Assembly (NCBI GenBank): GCA_964626965.1
Contig: CAZVHB010000006.1
Span: 1 to 64,000 of the forward strand
Origin: CAZEPT01 sp964626965
Lineage (GTDB): Bacteria > Patescibacteriota > Minisyncoccia > Phycocordibacterales > UBA9973
DNA length: 64,000 nt
Direction: 5' to 3'
In this document: one piece after another, positions 30,376 to 39,480 of the stretch
Layout of the letters: every line of letters begins with the position of its first letter
How positions within the stretch are numbered: position 1 is the stretch's first letter
Program-made: the position numbers and the translations under genes
Notes under the pieces: model-generated
Databases searched by the model: none
Told to the model about the DNA's origin: nothing
The model's input: only the letters and a program-made list of their open reading frames with translations

Positions 30376-32814
30376 ATGAATATGGAACAACCTCCAAACC
30401 CAGAAGAAGAAAAAACATTTATTGTAGTTGAACAACAAGGAAAAGGGTTCACTGTTGTTGATGAAAACAAAGAACACTATCTCTGGCAAGACGAACATAG
30501 ACAAGTACTTTGGACTAAAGATGTAAATGAAGCCCACACCAAAAGAAAAGAACTTCAGAAGAAAGAATTAGAAGAAAGAACAAATAAAGAAAACACACCT
30601 ATGGTGCCAGAAGAACTAGAAGGGAAAGAAGTGGAACTCGTTGCAGAGCAAGAAAAAGATCGAACACTTGCGACACCCCTAGAAACAGAACTTGAGGTGC
30701 TTCGTTATGAAGGATTGACAGTAGACCAAAAATTTGAAGAAGCAAAAAAAAGAGTACACGCAAAAATTGATGCGAATGTTGCAAAAGCACTTGGACCAAC
30801 AGATGAAGAAAAACTTGCACAAATTAGAAAAGATATTCTAAAAGATACTTTTAATAAAAGACAGGAACATCTCAAAGATACTCTAAAAAAGACACAGCAA
30901 GAACAAAACGTAAGTGTCATTACTACACGACAAGCATATACTGATGCGTATGGACAATCAGTTGAAAAAGTAAATGGTTTGAAGAAACTCGGTTATAAAA
31001 TTGGAAACTTTTTTGGATTTAACAGGAAAGACGTCTTCACAGAAACAGGAACCAGAGCGGAAGATCTACAAACGCAAGTAAATAAAAATGAGTATGAGAC
31101 AGAAAAAAATAAAACACTCACCGATAGGTTTTCTGAAAAAATGACAAGTGAAAAAGATACTGGGCGTGAGAAAAAAAGAGACTGGACTACAGCAGAACTA
31201 GAGACACGAGATAGACGATACAAAAATATTCTCAGAAATAAAGGAGGTGAATCATTTTCAAAAGAAAAAGAATTAGAATTTGTAAAAAGTGAAAACGAAA
31301 TACTTAACGAAAAAAAGAAAGCTGAATGGGAAACACACAAAAATAAGACCGAAAAATTAATACAAGAAGAAATGGAAATGGCGAAAGCATATCTAGATCA
31401 GAATCCAAAACTCAAGAAAATGCTCGGTAATAAATGGTTCAGACTCGGGGCAACAAGTGTTGGAATAGGTCTCCTTACTGGAGGAATTGGGAGTGTTGCT
31501 TTCTGGGGTTCACGAGCGTTGCGTGTTACAGGTGGAGCACTCGGTGCCGCTGGTGGTAAACTCGTAAGTGATAAACTTATAAAAACAAAGGAAATCCTAG
31601 ACAGTAGAGTTTCACAACTTGAAAAAGACTATAAAGACGGCAAATACACAGCAAGTGAATATGACAAACAAAAAGAAAATATTGACTTGGAAATTACACG
31701 TTGGGAGAGACTCAAGAACCTGATTGTTGTAGGAAGTGGTGTTGGGGTGGGGTATGGTGCAGGATATGCTGATACACATTATATTCACCCAACCATGACT
31801 GAAACACACGTTGGACAAACAGCACCAGGTCCAGATGGGAACACACCTCAAGGGGATACCCCAACAGTGGTACCCGATGATTGGCTCGTACATAAAGGTC
31901 AAGGAATCGAACACACATTCATCCGACAAATTGAACACAGCGAACAACTACGGGAATTACTCGGATACAAAGCGGATATGGATCTTCATGATTTCGCTGG
32001 TAAAGCAGCCCATCAAATGGCACTCTCAAATGGATATGTAGATAATCTTGGACATGAGGTTCGCATCACGAGTGCTGGTATTGATAAAGCAGCATATGAA
32101 TTGCGTATTAATAATGGTGCAATCGAAATCCATGAACACTTTGATGGTAAAGAAATAGAAACACATGCGGGTCACGAAACAGCGATTGAAAAAAATATCG
32201 AAGACACAAAAGCCGAAGGTGGGTACGAAACAATGCATGATGGGTCTCATCATACAACACCCACAACAAAACATATCGCAACACTCAAAGCGGAAATAGA
32301 TAATGCGTATCCAAAAAGAGAGGATTATCAAATGGAAGCGCTTAAACCGTCGCCCGTTCCACCTGCTCATCTTGAACCGATTAGAGTAGGGCCAAATGGT
32401 GTTATTGGAGCACCAACTGAACCAATAAAAGTAGGGCCGAACGGACCGATTGGGCCACAACCTGAACCGATCAAGGTCAGCCCAACTGGACCAATCACTC
32501 CAGTAGATCCTAACTACCAACCTCGACTTCCTCACACAAACGGTGAACCACGAACATACGGCGACCCAATGCACAATGGGAGATATCATCCAGCAGAACC
32601 TGATGCAGGAAAAAATCAGTACTTAGAATCAAAAAAAGTGAGTTCAGTTGGTGGAAATAGTGCAGGAGAAAACCTAGCACAAAATAGTGCACCAGCTGGA
32701 AAAGATTTCTTTACTATTCTCGCTGAAGCATTTTTTGGAAAAGACACTCCTGAGATACCACAAATGACAGCAACTCCGGGAGCAGGGTTCGATGATTTAT
32801 CGAAAGCGGCGTAG
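30376..32814 (+). CDS. large coiled-coil membrane protein of the secretion-like locus
   Basis: 812 residues from the ATG at 30376 (MNMEQPPN); an ATG at 30367 overlaps the previous stop and is less likely. Residues 10-60 form a small domain (FIVVEQQGKGFTVVDENKEHYLW). About 60-345 is highly charged and predicted coiled coil. Two glycine-rich hydrophobic stretches follow (about 353-395, LGATSVGIGLLTGGIGSVAF; about 443-465, VVGSGVGVGYGAGYAD), with a helix between. The distal part holds a domain starting WLVHKGQGIEHTFIRQI (about 500) and threefold proline/glycine repeats EPI(R/K)VGPNG (about 660-705). Unknown family. It could span the membrane with the coiled coil on one side and the repeats outside. 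Confidence 0.72.
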   Translation: MNMEQPPNPEEEKTFIVVEQQGKGFTVVDENKEHYLWQDEHRQVLWTKDVNEAHTKRKELQKKELEERTNKENTPMVPEELEGKEVELVAEQEKDRTLATPLETELEVLRYEGLTVDQKFEEAKKRVHAKIDANVAKALGPTDEEKLAQIRKDILKDTFNKRQEHLKDTLKKTQQEQNVSVITTRQAYTDAYGQSVEKVNGLKKLGYKIGNFFGFNRKDVFTETGTRAEDLQTQVNKNEYETEKNKTLTDRFSEKMTSEKDTGREKKRDWTTAELETRDRRYKNILRNKGGESFSKEKELEFVKSENEILNEKKKAEWETHKNKTEKLIQEEMEMAKAYLDQNPKLKKMLGNKWFRLGATSVGIGLLTGGIGSVAFWGSRALRVTGGALGAAGGKLVSDKLIKTKEILDSRVSQLEKDYKDGKYTASEYDKQKENIDLEITRWERLKNLIVVGSGVGVGYGAGYADTHYIHPTMTETHVGQTAPGPDGNTPQGDTPTVVPDDWLVHKGQGIEHTFIRQIEHSEQLRELLGYKADMDLHDFAGKAAHQMALSNGYVDNLGHEVRITSAGIDKAAYELRINNGAIEIHEHFDGKEIETHAGHETAIEKNIEDTKAEGGYETMHDGSHHTTPTTKHIATLKAEIDNAYPKREDYQMEALKPSPVPPAHLEPIRVGPNGVIGAPTEPIKVGPNGPIGPQPEPIKVSPTGPITPVDPNYQPRLPHTNGEPRTYGDPMHNGRYHPAEPDAGKNQYLESKKVSSVGGNSAGENLAQNSAPAGKDFFTILAEAFFGKDTPEIPQMTATPGAGFDDLSKAA

Positions 32815-32817
32815 AAA

Positions 32818-32885
32818 TCTAGTAAGTACAAAGTAGATAGTGGTAAGTAGTGAAATGAGCGCGGACCGTAGGTCCGCGCTCATTT
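32818..32885. terminator. repeat plus terminator after the 32814 stop
   Basis: A degenerate repeat (AAGTACAAAGTAGATAG, shared with the rny 3' end) directly follows the stop. Next is a perfect 15-bp stem AAATGAGCGCGGACC / GGTCCGCGCTCATTT (32853-32867 / 32871-32885). Confidence 0.8.
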
Positions 32886-32903
32886 TGTGTTTGTGTTTTG
32901 CAT

Positions 32904-33019
32904 TGTCATACCGGGCTTGACCCGGTATCCAGGACTGATTATTTCAAAAATCTAGATTCCGGATCAAGTACCCCAGGGTATACTCTCTTGCAGAGCAATT
33001 CACCTCATCCGGAATGACA
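32904..33019. repeat. dispersed palindromic element, copy C (insert in right arm)
   Basis: Left arm as in copy A (ATACCGGGCTTGACCCGGTA). The right arm is split by the nested segment TACCCCAGGGTATACTC ... AATTCACCTC in the orientation opposite to copies B and D. Ends TGTCATACCGG and CCGGAATGACA. Confidence 0.75.
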
Positions 33020-33038
33020 AAACAAGTTTTGCGCAGTA

Positions 33039-33047
33039 TGCTATACT
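33039..33047 (+). promoter_or_regulatory. leaderless extended -10 promoter of uvrD
   Basis: TGC-TATACT at 33039-33047. The +1 falls on the ATG at 33054; the -35 is weak. Confidence 0.55.
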
Positions 33048-33053
33048 TTTTCC

Positions 33054-34976
33054 ATGTCATCACTCCTCCTCGGTCTCAACAGCGAACAACAAAAAGCAGT
33101 CACTATGACAGATGGGCCAGTACTCATCGTCGCAGGAGCTGGAGCCGGTAAAACAAAGACCCTTACCACACGTATCGCATACCTCATCCAAGAGAAAAAA
33201 GTAAATCCAAAAAGCATCTTAGCTATCACCTTTACCAACAAAGCAGCAAAAGAAATGCGTGAACGTGCATATAGTCTCATCGGAGCACAAGGCTACGACA
33301 GTGGACCACTGATCACGACGTTTCACTCACTCGGTGTACAGATACTTCGTGAACAACATACACACCACAATCGTGGAAAATATTTTTCTATTCTCGACAG
33401 TGACGATAGTTTGTCGATGATCAAAGAAGCGGTCCGAGAAGCAGGGCTCGACCCAAAACAGTACGAACCAAAAAAATTCCAAGCAATTATTTCAAGATAC
33501 AAAGGACGTGGAGTAGATTTTTTTAATTTCAACCAATACATTGAAAGTAGTTTTGATGAACTCACTAAAGACATCTGGGAAAAGTATGAGAAAAAATTGG
33601 AAAAAGAAAAAGCATATGATTTTGATGATCTCCTCTTAAGAACACTCACGATGATGCAGAACAATGCTGAGGTCCGCACCTACTACAAAACTCGTTTTGA
33701 TTATATTCACATAGACGAGTACCAAGACACAAACGGCGTACAGTATGACTTAGTCAAACTCTTCACCAACGAAAAACAAAATATCTGTGCAGTGGGGGAC
33801 ACTGATCAAAACATCTACTCTTGGCGTGGGGCGCAGATAAAAAATATGATTCAATTTGAAAAAGATTTTCCAGGTGCAATACTTATTTTTCTTGAACAAA
33901 ACTATCGCTCCACTGACGTGATCCTCTCTGCAGCAAATGCGGTGATAGAAAAAAATGAAATGCGTATTCCAAAAAATCTCTTTACTGATAAAACCGCAGG
34001 AGACAAGATAACCGTCGCAGAACTCTACAGTGAACGCGATGAAGCAGAGTACGTTGTCGACAGTATTGTCGAACTTTGGGACAGTGGCGTACAACCAGAA
34101 GATATTGCAATACTCTATCGAGCAAATTTTCAGTCTCGTATTTTTGAAGAATATTTAATAGACCGAGGTATTCACTACACGATGACCGGAACAAAATTCT
34201 ACGAACGAAAAGAAATCAAAGATATCCTCTCATATATTCGTGCTGCGCAAAACCCAGAATCTTGGACTGATATAAAAAGATGTATCAATACACCAGCGAG
34301 AGGAATAGGGAAAACAACAGTTCTTAAACTCCTCGAAGGAAAACGTGATGAGCTTCCACCAAAAGCACGAGGGGATGTGGATCAATTTTTCAGATTACTT
34401 GAAAGAATAAACACACTCATCCAAACAGAAAAACCAAGTGAAGTAGTCCGGCAAGTACTCACTCTCTCTGGTATCTATGAATTTTATGATGACAAAACAG
34501 AAGAAGGGACTACACGAAGAGAAAACCTCGAAGAGTTGGTAACACTCGCAAAAGGGCATGATGAAGTCGAAGAAGGGATGATGCGATTCTTGGAAAATGC
34601 ATCACTCCATAGCGACCAAGATACACTCGACGACGACAAAAACAAGAAAGGGGTACGACTAATGACAGTCCATGCCGCAAAAGGACTTGAATTTCATTGT
34701 GTTTTTGTTGTTGGACTTGAACACGGGCTCTTTCCACACGAACGTGACAGTAGAGTCAAAAAAGAAGATCAAGAAGAAGAGCGTCGACTATTTTATGTCG
34801 CACTGACTCGTGCAAAAGAATTACTCTACCTCACCTACGCAACAACACGAACTATCTTTGGAATGCGTGGAGTGCAGACCCCATCAGAATTTCTCTATGA
34901 CATACCAATAGATCTTATCAAACAAGCAAAGAGAAAAGATCCTCCACAAACCGGAACTGTGATATATATAGACTAG
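33054..34976 (+). CDS. pcrA: UvrD/PcrA-family superfamily 1 DNA helicase
   Basis: 3'-5' helicase acting in nucleotide-excision repair and replication restart. All SF1A motifs are readable in 640 residues: I AGAGAGKTKT (about 28-37), Ia AITFTNKAAKEMRER, II DEYQDTN, III VGDTDQNIYSWRGA, IV LEQNYRST, V MTVHAAKGLEFHCVFV, and VI RRLFYVALTRAKELLYL. It is shorter than PcrA (about 720) because the C-terminal polymerase-binding tail is missing. It separates the two blocks of the secretion-like locus together with rsmA, but shares no operon with them. UvrD, PcrA and Rep cannot be told apart on sequence alone. Confidence 0.93.
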   Translation: MSSLLLGLNSEQQKAVTMTDGPVLIVAGAGAGKTKTLTTRIAYLIQEKKVNPKSILAITFTNKAAKEMRERAYSLIGAQGYDSGPLITTFHSLGVQILREQHTHHNRGKYFSILDSDDSLSMIKEAVREAGLDPKQYEPKKFQAIISRYKGRGVDFFNFNQYIESSFDELTKDIWEKYEKKLEKEKAYDFDDLLLRTLTMMQNNAEVRTYYKTRFDYIHIDEYQDTNGVQYDLVKLFTNEKQNICAVGDTDQNIYSWRGAQIKNMIQFEKDFPGAILIFLEQNYRSTDVILSAANAVIEKNEMRIPKNLFTDKTAGDKITVAELYSERDEAEYVVDSIVELWDSGVQPEDIAILYRANFQSRIFEEYLIDRGIHYTMTGTKFYERKEIKDILSYIRAAQNPESWTDIKRCINTPARGIGKTTVLKLLEGKRDELPPKARGDVDQFFRLLERINTLIQTEKPSEVVRQVLTLSGIYEFYDDKTEEGTTRRENLEELVTLAKGHDEVEEGMMRFLENASLHSDQDTLDDDKNKKGVRLMTVHAAKGLEFHCVFVVGLEHGLFPHERDSRVKKEDQEEERRLFYVALTRAKELLYLTYATTRTIFGMRGVQTPSEFLYDIPIDLIKQAKRKDPPQTGTVIYID

Positions 34977-35020
34977 GATTGGCGCACCCTTTTTGAAGTA
35001 TCTTTCTTGTGTGCGTGCAG

Positions 35021-35135
35021 TGTCATTCCGGATGAGGTGAATTGCTCTGCAAGAGAGTATACCCTGGGGTACTTGATCCGGAATCCAGAAATAACCACAT
35101 AAAAATATAGATTCCGGATCAAGTCCGGAATGACA
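35021..35135. repeat. dispersed palindromic element, copy D (insert in left arm)
   Basis: Ends TGTCATTCCGGAT and ATCAAGTCCGGAATGACA. The nested insert GAGGTGAATTGC ... ACCCTGGGGTA (about 35034-35071) splits the left arm between CCGGAT and CTTGATCCGG. Confidence 0.78.
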
Positions 35136-35186
35136 AAAAAAGAAAACTTAAATCATAAAAATTTTGGCGGATAAAAAACAAAAAAG

Positions 35187-36047
35187 ATGAAACACCAAAA
35201 AGACTACAAAAAAATAAGAGGGGTTAAAATAAGCACAGAAGGTGACGAAACAAAACACCGAGCAAAAAAATCTCTTGGACAAAATTTCCTGACCTCGACA
35301 GGAGCATTGAATAAAATTGTCGGAGCTGGAAACCTTACAGAAAAAAGTACTGTTCTTGAAATCGGACCAGGAAAGGGGGCACTGACAAAAAAACTTCTTG
35401 AAACCGGCGCAACTGTTTTTGCTATTGAGAAAGATCGTGATCTGATTCCATACCTGTCAGAACTCTTTCAAGACTCCATACAGAAAAAAAAGTTCATCTT
35501 GATCGAAGGGGACATACTCACTACTGATCTAGAAAAAATAGGACTGGGTACAGGAAAACATAAAAAATACAATGTTATTGCAAATATCCCATACTATATT
35601 ACAGGAGAAATCATCCGTCTCTTTCTGGAGAAAGAGACAAAACCAGAGGTAGTAGTATTTCTAGTCCAAAAAGAAGTCGCAGAACGCATCGTCTGTAAGG
35701 ACAAAAAAGAAAGTGTTCTGTCACTTTCAATCAAAGCCTATGGAACACCAGCATATATTGCGACTGTTCCACGCGGCGCCTTTGCACCAAGCCCAAAGGT
35801 AGACTCTGCTATTGTGCAAATAATCATTGATAAAAAAGGATTTAAAAACAAAATGGAAGAAAGTATTTTCTTTACACTCATAAAAACAGGCTTTAAAGCC
35901 AAGCGTAAAAAAGCTTTCTCAAACATCCTTCCATTATTTCAAAAAGAAACACTCGAAAAATTCTTCACGACACACAAAATTGATATAAACACACGACCAG
36001 AACAAATACCATTTGAAATCTGGCTAGAACTCTCTTCTGTAGTATAA
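35187..36047 (+). CDS. rsmA: 16S rRNA dimethyladenosine transferase KsgA/RsmA
   Basis: Dimethylates two adjacent adenosines in the 3' terminal helix of 16S rRNA late in 30S assembly. The 286 residues carry a basic N-terminal extension of about 28 residues before the family start KKSLGQNFL (about 28-36), SAM motif I LEIGPGKGALT (about 57-67), the acidic loop AIEKDRDL, motif IV NIPYYITGEI (about 131-140) and the C-terminal helical domain with FAPSPKVDSA. The mRNA ends in an exceptional 24-bp terminator stem that includes the stop codon. The start at 35187 lacks a good Shine-Dalgarno; the in-frame ATG is accepted for lack of a better one. Confidence 0.95.
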   Translation: MKHQKDYKKIRGVKISTEGDETKHRAKKSLGQNFLTSTGALNKIVGAGNLTEKSTVLEIGPGKGALTKKLLETGATVFAIEKDRDLIPYLSELFQDSIQKKKFILIEGDILTTDLEKIGLGTGKHKKYNVIANIPYYITGEIIRLFLEKETKPEVVVFLVQKEVAERIVCKDKKESVLSLSIKAYGTPAYIATVPRGAFAPSPKVDSAIVQIIIDKKGFKNKMEESIFFTLIKTGFKAKRKKAFSNILPLFQKETLEKFFTTHKIDINTRPEQIPFEIWLELSSVV

Positions 36048-36091
36048 AAAATAGGAGGGGCGCCTACGGCGCCCCTCCTATTTTTTATACT
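36041..36091. terminator. 24-bp perfect-stem terminator after rsmA
   Basis: 36041-36064 pairs fully with 36068-36091 (core GGAGGGGCGCC, loop TAC). The TAA stop of rsmA lies inside the left arm. Confidence 0.9.
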
Positions 36092-36125
36092 GTGAACTCA
36101 TTATTCACAATTCCAAACAGAGCTG

Positions 36126-36134
36126 TGATACAAT
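36126..36134 (+). promoter_or_regulatory. leaderless extended -10 promoter
   Basis: TGA-TACAAT at 36126-36134. The +1 falls on the ATG at 36141. Confidence 0.55.
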
Positions 36135-36140
36135 ATATGC

Positions 36141-37019
36141 ATGACAAATCGCAATCTATTACCAAGTAAAAAATTCTTAAAAACACTTGGTGGAATTATC
36201 CTCCTCATTCTCATTATTATACTTATTGGTAGTATTGCTAATAAAAAAACATTATATAAACAGAACCTCACAGGAAAAGTTGTGGTAGTTGACGATGTAC
36301 TTGATGTAGACACAGACAAAGACGGACTCAAAGACTGGGAAGAAAATTTATGGGGGACCGACCCGCAACGACCAGATTCAGATAATGATGGAATAAGTGA
36401 TGCCGATGAAATTAGAAAAATACAAGAATTTTTAATTGATACAGGAAAAGATAACCCTGACGCTCCTCAAAATGACAAGACCAAAACTGGAGCACTTACT
36501 CGTGATATTATGACGATTGCTGCAGCAATTAGTCAAAGTGGCCCAGTAACCAAAGAAAGTAGTGATGCAATCACGACTGAGATTGCTAATTACCTTGAAA
36601 AAAGAAACTCTGCACAATACACAGTGAAAGATATTATTATTACAGAAAATGCAACAGAAAAACAAAAAATTGCTTACCTGACACTCATTAAAAAAAGTGC
36701 AGAACGAACTCCTCTCTCTCAAGCAGATGTTACACTCATAGAGAACTACGAAGTGAACATGGATTCCGGAAATATGCTCCCTTATACAACGACAGCAGAT
36801 AAATTTAAAAAAGAACTTGATATTGTTAAAAAAATTCCAGCTCCAGAACAATACATCACAGCACATCTCCTCTATATAAATGCACTCGAAGGATTGCAAT
36901 CCTTCTATCGTGATCTCGCACTACAAGATGAAGACCCTGCTCGTGCACTCGGAGCATTTTTATCAGCTGAGTCTGTTTTTGACGGGTACCAAAAAGTGCT
37001 TGAACTTATGCAGAATTAA
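36141..37019 (+). CDS. membrane-anchored protein with calcium-binding-type Asp repeats
   Basis: 292 residues: a short basic cytoplasmic end, one membrane helix (about 16-33, GGIILLILIIILIGSI) and an extracytoplasmic region. Two consecutive acidic loops of the thrombospondin type-3/EF-hand-like class follow: DVDTDKDGLKDWEENL (about 54-69) and DSDNDGISDADE (about 77-88). The remaining 200 residues are helical with no recognised fold. Ca2+ binding outside the cell is suggested by the DxDxDG pattern. It opens the second block of the secretion-like locus and is followed 14 nt later by a secreted 798-residue protein that has its own promoter-like boxes. Confidence 0.75.
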   Translation: MTNRNLLPSKKFLKTLGGIILLILIIILIGSIANKKTLYKQNLTGKVVVVDDVLDVDTDKDGLKDWEENLWGTDPQRPDSDNDGISDADEIRKIQEFLIDTGKDNPDAPQNDKTKTGALTRDIMTIAAAISQSGPVTKESSDAITTEIANYLEKRNSAQYTVKDIIITENATEKQKIAYLTLIKKSAERTPLSQADVTLIENYEVNMDSGNMLPYTTTADKFKKELDIVKKIPAPEQYITAHLLYINALEGLQSFYRDLALQDEDPARALGAFLSAESVFDGYQKVLELMQN

Positions 37020-37027
37020 AATATAAT
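37000..37027 (+). promoter_or_regulatory. leaderless promoter inside the operon
   Basis: TTGAAC (37000-37005), 16-bp spacer, TATAAT (37022-37027). The +1 falls on the ATG at 37034. Confidence 0.55.
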
Positions 37028-37033
37028 TATAGT

Positions 37034-39430
37034 ATGAAAAAAATCCTTGCTTCTCTTCTCATCATCACGGTCCTCTGTGGAAATTTAGCAGTGTTTGCAA
37101 CACCAAAGAAAGCAGAAGCATTCTGGGGTTTCGGAGATATTAGTTTTGACCCACCGACAACTGTTCAAGCAGGAGGAACATATGTGAATGTTGCAAAACA
37201 AGTTGTTGGAGAAATTTTAAAAAAAGTTTTGAAGCGACTTGCAAATAAAGTTCTCAATAAAATGCTCAAAAAGACAGTTAACTGGGCCCTCACTGGATTT
37301 GGCCCTTGGGAAGCAGGAGGAAATGCAGGTGGTCAACCATTCTATGTACAAAACTCGGATTCGTTAATGAAAAATATTAAAGACCAAGAGCTCATTAAAA
37401 CTATTCAAGGGATTCAAGACAGTTGTAAAAATAATGATGGAAATGGTGGTTGTCCATACGGAAAAGATCTCGCTCGTTCTCTTGTGAAAGAAGCTATCTC
37501 TGGGGGGCAATACCACCAACAACAATTTGATCTTGATAAGTACTCATCAACTTGGCAAGAATTTGCTAATGTTTCAAACCCACAAGGATTTTCTCAAGGG
37601 GGAGGGTGGCAAACTTGGGAAGGAATGAATAGTAATCCAAACAATACACCATTTGGTGCATACCTTACAACAGCGTTTAAGGTATCAGAAAAACAACAAG
37701 CAGGGGTTGGAAAACAACAGCAAGAACTCGCGAACAACAATGGATTCCTGTCACTGCGAAAATGTGTCGCGTACGAATACGGAAAAGAACCAACTTCAGA
37801 AATAGATTTTTCACTTTTTGGTAAAAAAGGTAATACTCAAACAATTGATGACCTTGGAAATGGAAACACTGATCCCGTTTTCACTACACAAGGAGAAGAA
37901 CCTACTACCATAACAAGTGATCTACCCCCAGGACAAAGTGGTGGTATTAGCACTACTGGTCTTTCAGGAGCAGGAAGTACGACAGGCGCATACACAGGAG
38001 GAACAGGTACATCGAGTGAAGACTATGGTATCTCAAACGGAACCGGTAATGCATACAATGACTTTTTTGGAAGCACCTACGCACTTCCAGGTATGACCGT
38101 GGATAACTGTACGAGGTATGAAGTTACTACTCCTGGTGCGATTGCAAAAGAACAACTCGGAAAAGTTCTCACTTCAACTATTGATAAACAAATTGCTGAT
38201 TCAACAACAGGAAATACACTCCTCGACTCACTGGTTGATATGGCAGCGGTGTTCGTAGAACAAGGCCTCGACAAGCTCATCACCAAAGCAACAACAAAGA
38301 AAGGAGATCAGCAAATATATGCTGGCGGAATCGAAGGAGGAGATGTGACGTATCTTGGTGCAGGAAACGGAGCAAATACTGACAGTGCATGGTATTCAGA
38401 AAATGGAAAAGATCCAATAGTTATTCAAGATCCATACGATCCAAAAAAACTACACCCAGATCTTATAGAAGGAATAAAATACACAGAGTTAGAATTAGAA
38501 CAGATTGATATTATTCTTGAAATGCTCCGAGCTCAACCTCAAATGTACAAACAACTTGACGAGTGTCTACCAGGACCAGACTTTGGATGGGAACAAAGAC
38601 TCAAAGATGAATTTAGTCGTTCTACAAAAAGACTCGACAAGAAATCACAGAAAGATAATAAAAAAGGGGATAAAGCCCAAGAAGCAATTGCGCGTCTTGA
38701 ACGACTCCGTGATCAAGAAATCTCCAAAACAAAACTCGCTATGCTCAAGGTCATCCCAAATTCAATTCCAATCCTTGGGAAAATGACTACGATCACAAAC
38801 CTCGCGTCAGACATCAGACAAGCTGAACAAAAACTTGTAAGTAAAACCTCAGCGCTCGCAATACTCACCGCAATAGAAGAGAGTCTCGCATCAGAATCTA
38901 TGACTAATTTTGAACTCGTCGAACTCAAGAAACAATACGCAGGAATTATGAACTCTGTTTCAAAAGAAGAAACACTTGAGGACACATTAGAAGATAAGCA
39001 AAGAATAGCAGCTGATATATTTACATCGTTCGATTGGTCTAACCCAAAGTCACTTATCTCAAAATGTGTTGAGGGAAGAAAAACTGTAAGTGATCAAATG
39101 ATTGGTGAAGACTTAGGTGAAACTCTCTACTGTATCTGGCAGACACACGATAATCACACATCCAAAGATGTTCCAAATCTTCTCTTCGCAGGAACAGGTC
39201 TTATCGGTGCAGTTGGTACGACAGGTGGAGGAACATTTAATGTAACCACAAAAACATTCGGAGCTGGCTCATCGCCATATGACGCAGGAAGAAGTGTTCA
39301 AATATGGGTTGGGAATGAATACACCCAAGACGAATCACCATTTGACAGTGGAGGTAAAGATTCAGAATTTAATGTCGATTGTAACAAATACTATCGAGCA
39401 TCGCTCTCTGTCTACGAAGATTCAAAATAA
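37034..39430 (+). CDS. large exported protein of the secretion-like locus
   Basis: 798 residues with a clear signal peptide (about 1-32, ending KKAEAF). The mature part has amphipathic helices (about 55-85), a cysteine-containing region (SCKNNDGNGGCPYG, about 136-149), a Gly/Ser/Thr-rich low-complexity section (about 285-335), a helical region around 480-640 with several Lys-rich helices and a C-terminal domain with further cysteines (SKCVEGR, YCIWQTH, DCNKYY). Paired cysteines fit an exported, oxidised protein and the Dsb genes in this window. I cannot assign a family. Position before the VirB6-like gene suggests an extracellular or wall-associated component of the same machine. Confidence 0.7.
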   Translation: MKKILASLLIITVLCGNLAVFATPKKAEAFWGFGDISFDPPTTVQAGGTYVNVAKQVVGEILKKVLKRLANKVLNKMLKKTVNWALTGFGPWEAGGNAGGQPFYVQNSDSLMKNIKDQELIKTIQGIQDSCKNNDGNGGCPYGKDLARSLVKEAISGGQYHQQQFDLDKYSSTWQEFANVSNPQGFSQGGGWQTWEGMNSNPNNTPFGAYLTTAFKVSEKQQAGVGKQQQELANNNGFLSLRKCVAYEYGKEPTSEIDFSLFGKKGNTQTIDDLGNGNTDPVFTTQGEEPTTITSDLPPGQSGGISTTGLSGAGSTTGAYTGGTGTSSEDYGISNGTGNAYNDFFGSTYALPGMTVDNCTRYEVTTPGAIAKEQLGKVLTSTIDKQIADSTTGNTLLDSLVDMAAVFVEQGLDKLITKATTKKGDQQIYAGGIEGGDVTYLGAGNGANTDSAWYSENGKDPIVIQDPYDPKKLHPDLIEGIKYTELELEQIDIILEMLRAQPQMYKQLDECLPGPDFGWEQRLKDEFSRSTKRLDKKSQKDNKKGDKAQEAIARLERLRDQEISKTKLAMLKVIPNSIPILGKMTTITNLASDIRQAEQKLVSKTSALAILTAIEESLASESMTNFELVELKKQYAGIMNSVSKEETLEDTLEDKQRIAADIFTSFDWSNPKSLISKCVEGRKTVSDQMIGEDLGETLYCIWQTHDNHTSKDVPNLLFAGTGLIGAVGTTGGGTFNVTTKTFGAGSSPYDAGRSVQIWVGNEYTQDESPFDSGGKDSEFNVDCNKYYRASLSVYEDSK

Positions 39431-39440
39431 GAAGATACTA

Positions 39441-39479
39441 AATAAAAAGAACCGCGACACTGTCGCGGTTCTTTTTATT
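39441..39479. terminator. bidirectional terminator between convergent genes
   Basis: Stem AATAAAAAGAACCGCG / CGCGGTTCTTTTTATT with loop ACACTGT. Confidence 0.85.
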
Positions 39480-39480
39480 C

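Noticed and set aside
32026..32589. 187-residue frame antisense to the 30376 gene
   Set aside because: Composition (Arg/Trp/Phe/Cys-rich) and overlap with a well-formed coding frame mark it as a shadow.
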